A DNA stretch of 5,280 bases from Pseudomonadota bacterium (lineage in GTDB: Bacteria; Pseudomonadota; Alphaproteobacteria; Rhizobiales; Xanthobacteraceae), in NCBI GenBank assembly GCA_023391175.1, contig JAEWBL010000324.1, forward strand, positions 1-5,280, in the 5' to 3' direction. The stretch's first letter is position 1. Every line of letters starts with the position of its first letter. A program made the translations under genes and the position numbers. Below the pieces are notes generated by a model, which was not told the origin of the DNA, ran no database searches, and was given only the letters and a program-made list of their open reading frames with translations. This document shows positions 4,927 to 5,280 of the stretch, piece by piece.

Positions 4927-5280
4927 CCCTCGTGGATTCACTCGGACCGGATTGCGCGATTCATGGGCGGTCGACATTAAACCTTGGCAGGACGGGCGCT
5001 GTTATTCCGCCCGATGTCCGTTAGTGGACGACCCGCCCATTTCTTTCTGGCGCAAGAGCCCCACTGCGGCGAAAACCTGCGGACTTGAGCAGCACCTAGC
5101 AATACCGGAGGCGGCGTGGTCCATTACGTTTCCGCTACTGCACCCGGTTGCATCAGATCGCTGGGCATCTCGAAATGCGCGCCTCTTCAAACCCACCGCG
5201 CACCTTCCTTGGCCACTCGCACGAAATGGCAGGCAGGTGTTGGTGATCAATGACATCACCGCCCCTTCAGAGCCAAAAGC
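4927..5280. other. About 350 bp with no supportable gene
   Basis: Plus-strand frames are short. The longest minus-strand frame (5259-5002, 85 codons) has no family resemblance, is rich in Cys/Ser/Arg in the manner of chance frames, and has no clear ribosome site. A 6-bp stem CGGGCG/CGCCCG (4993-4998 with 5008-5013) is present, but without a T-run. I see no tRNA-like TψC sequence, tandem repeat or IS end. It could be the spacer or decayed DNA before a gene outside the window. Confidence 0.5.

Noticed and set aside
4993..5013. CGGGCG/CGCCCG stem as a terminator
   Set aside because: Six base pairs, a 9-nt loop and no following T-run; no gene is seen for it to terminate.
5002..5259. An 85-codon minus-strand frame near the right end
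   Set aside because: No recognisable motif, no ribosome site, and Cys/Ser/Arg-rich composition typical of chance frames; kept only as part of the gene-empty stretch.

Overview
The window is about 5.3 kb of GC-rich DNA with the codon habits and gene content of a proteobacterium, most likely an alphaproteobacterium (Hyphomicrobiales or Rhodospirillales). This placement rests on overall composition, GTG starts with good Shine-Dalgarno sites, and the family types seen. It is an inference, not a taxonomic assignment.

Left part (1-1652): the 3' end of an unidentified gene is followed at close spacing by a complete zinc-free NADP-dependent quinone-oxidoreductase-like MDR enzyme. Next comes the first ~29 codons of a classical short-chain dehydrogenase (TGxxxGIG motif intact). 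This is cut off by the remnant of an IS1182-type transposase on the opposite strand. The remnant keeps only the first ~85 codons, carries an in-frame stop, and joins the dehydrogenase at a stretch where both genes encode Leu-Ala-Arg-Ala on opposite strands. This is a decayed insertion/deletion scar.

Central part (1653-4867): an intact divergent module. A MurR/RpiR-type regulator is read leftwards. Read rightwards are a 12-helix MFS metabolite transporter and, 47 bp after it, an Asp/Glu/hydantoin-racemase-family protein. The 225-bp divergent promoter region holds three palindromes. Two are A/T-rich, 25 bp apart centre to centre and next to the transporter; one is GC-rich with 8-bp arms in front of the regulator. 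The likely reading is a substrate-responsive uptake-and-conversion operon under its own regulator. The racemase-like protein lacks both catalytic cysteines of the family, so its chemistry is open.

Right part (4868-5280): a small hairpin over the racemase stop codon and a striking ~46-bp AT-rich block (about 11% GC) lead into ~350 bp in which I find no convincing gene, RNA or repeat.

Nothing here is a defence system, CRISPR array or RNA gene. The best candidates for something undescribed are the cysteine-less racemase-family protein together with its transporter and RpiR-type regulator.
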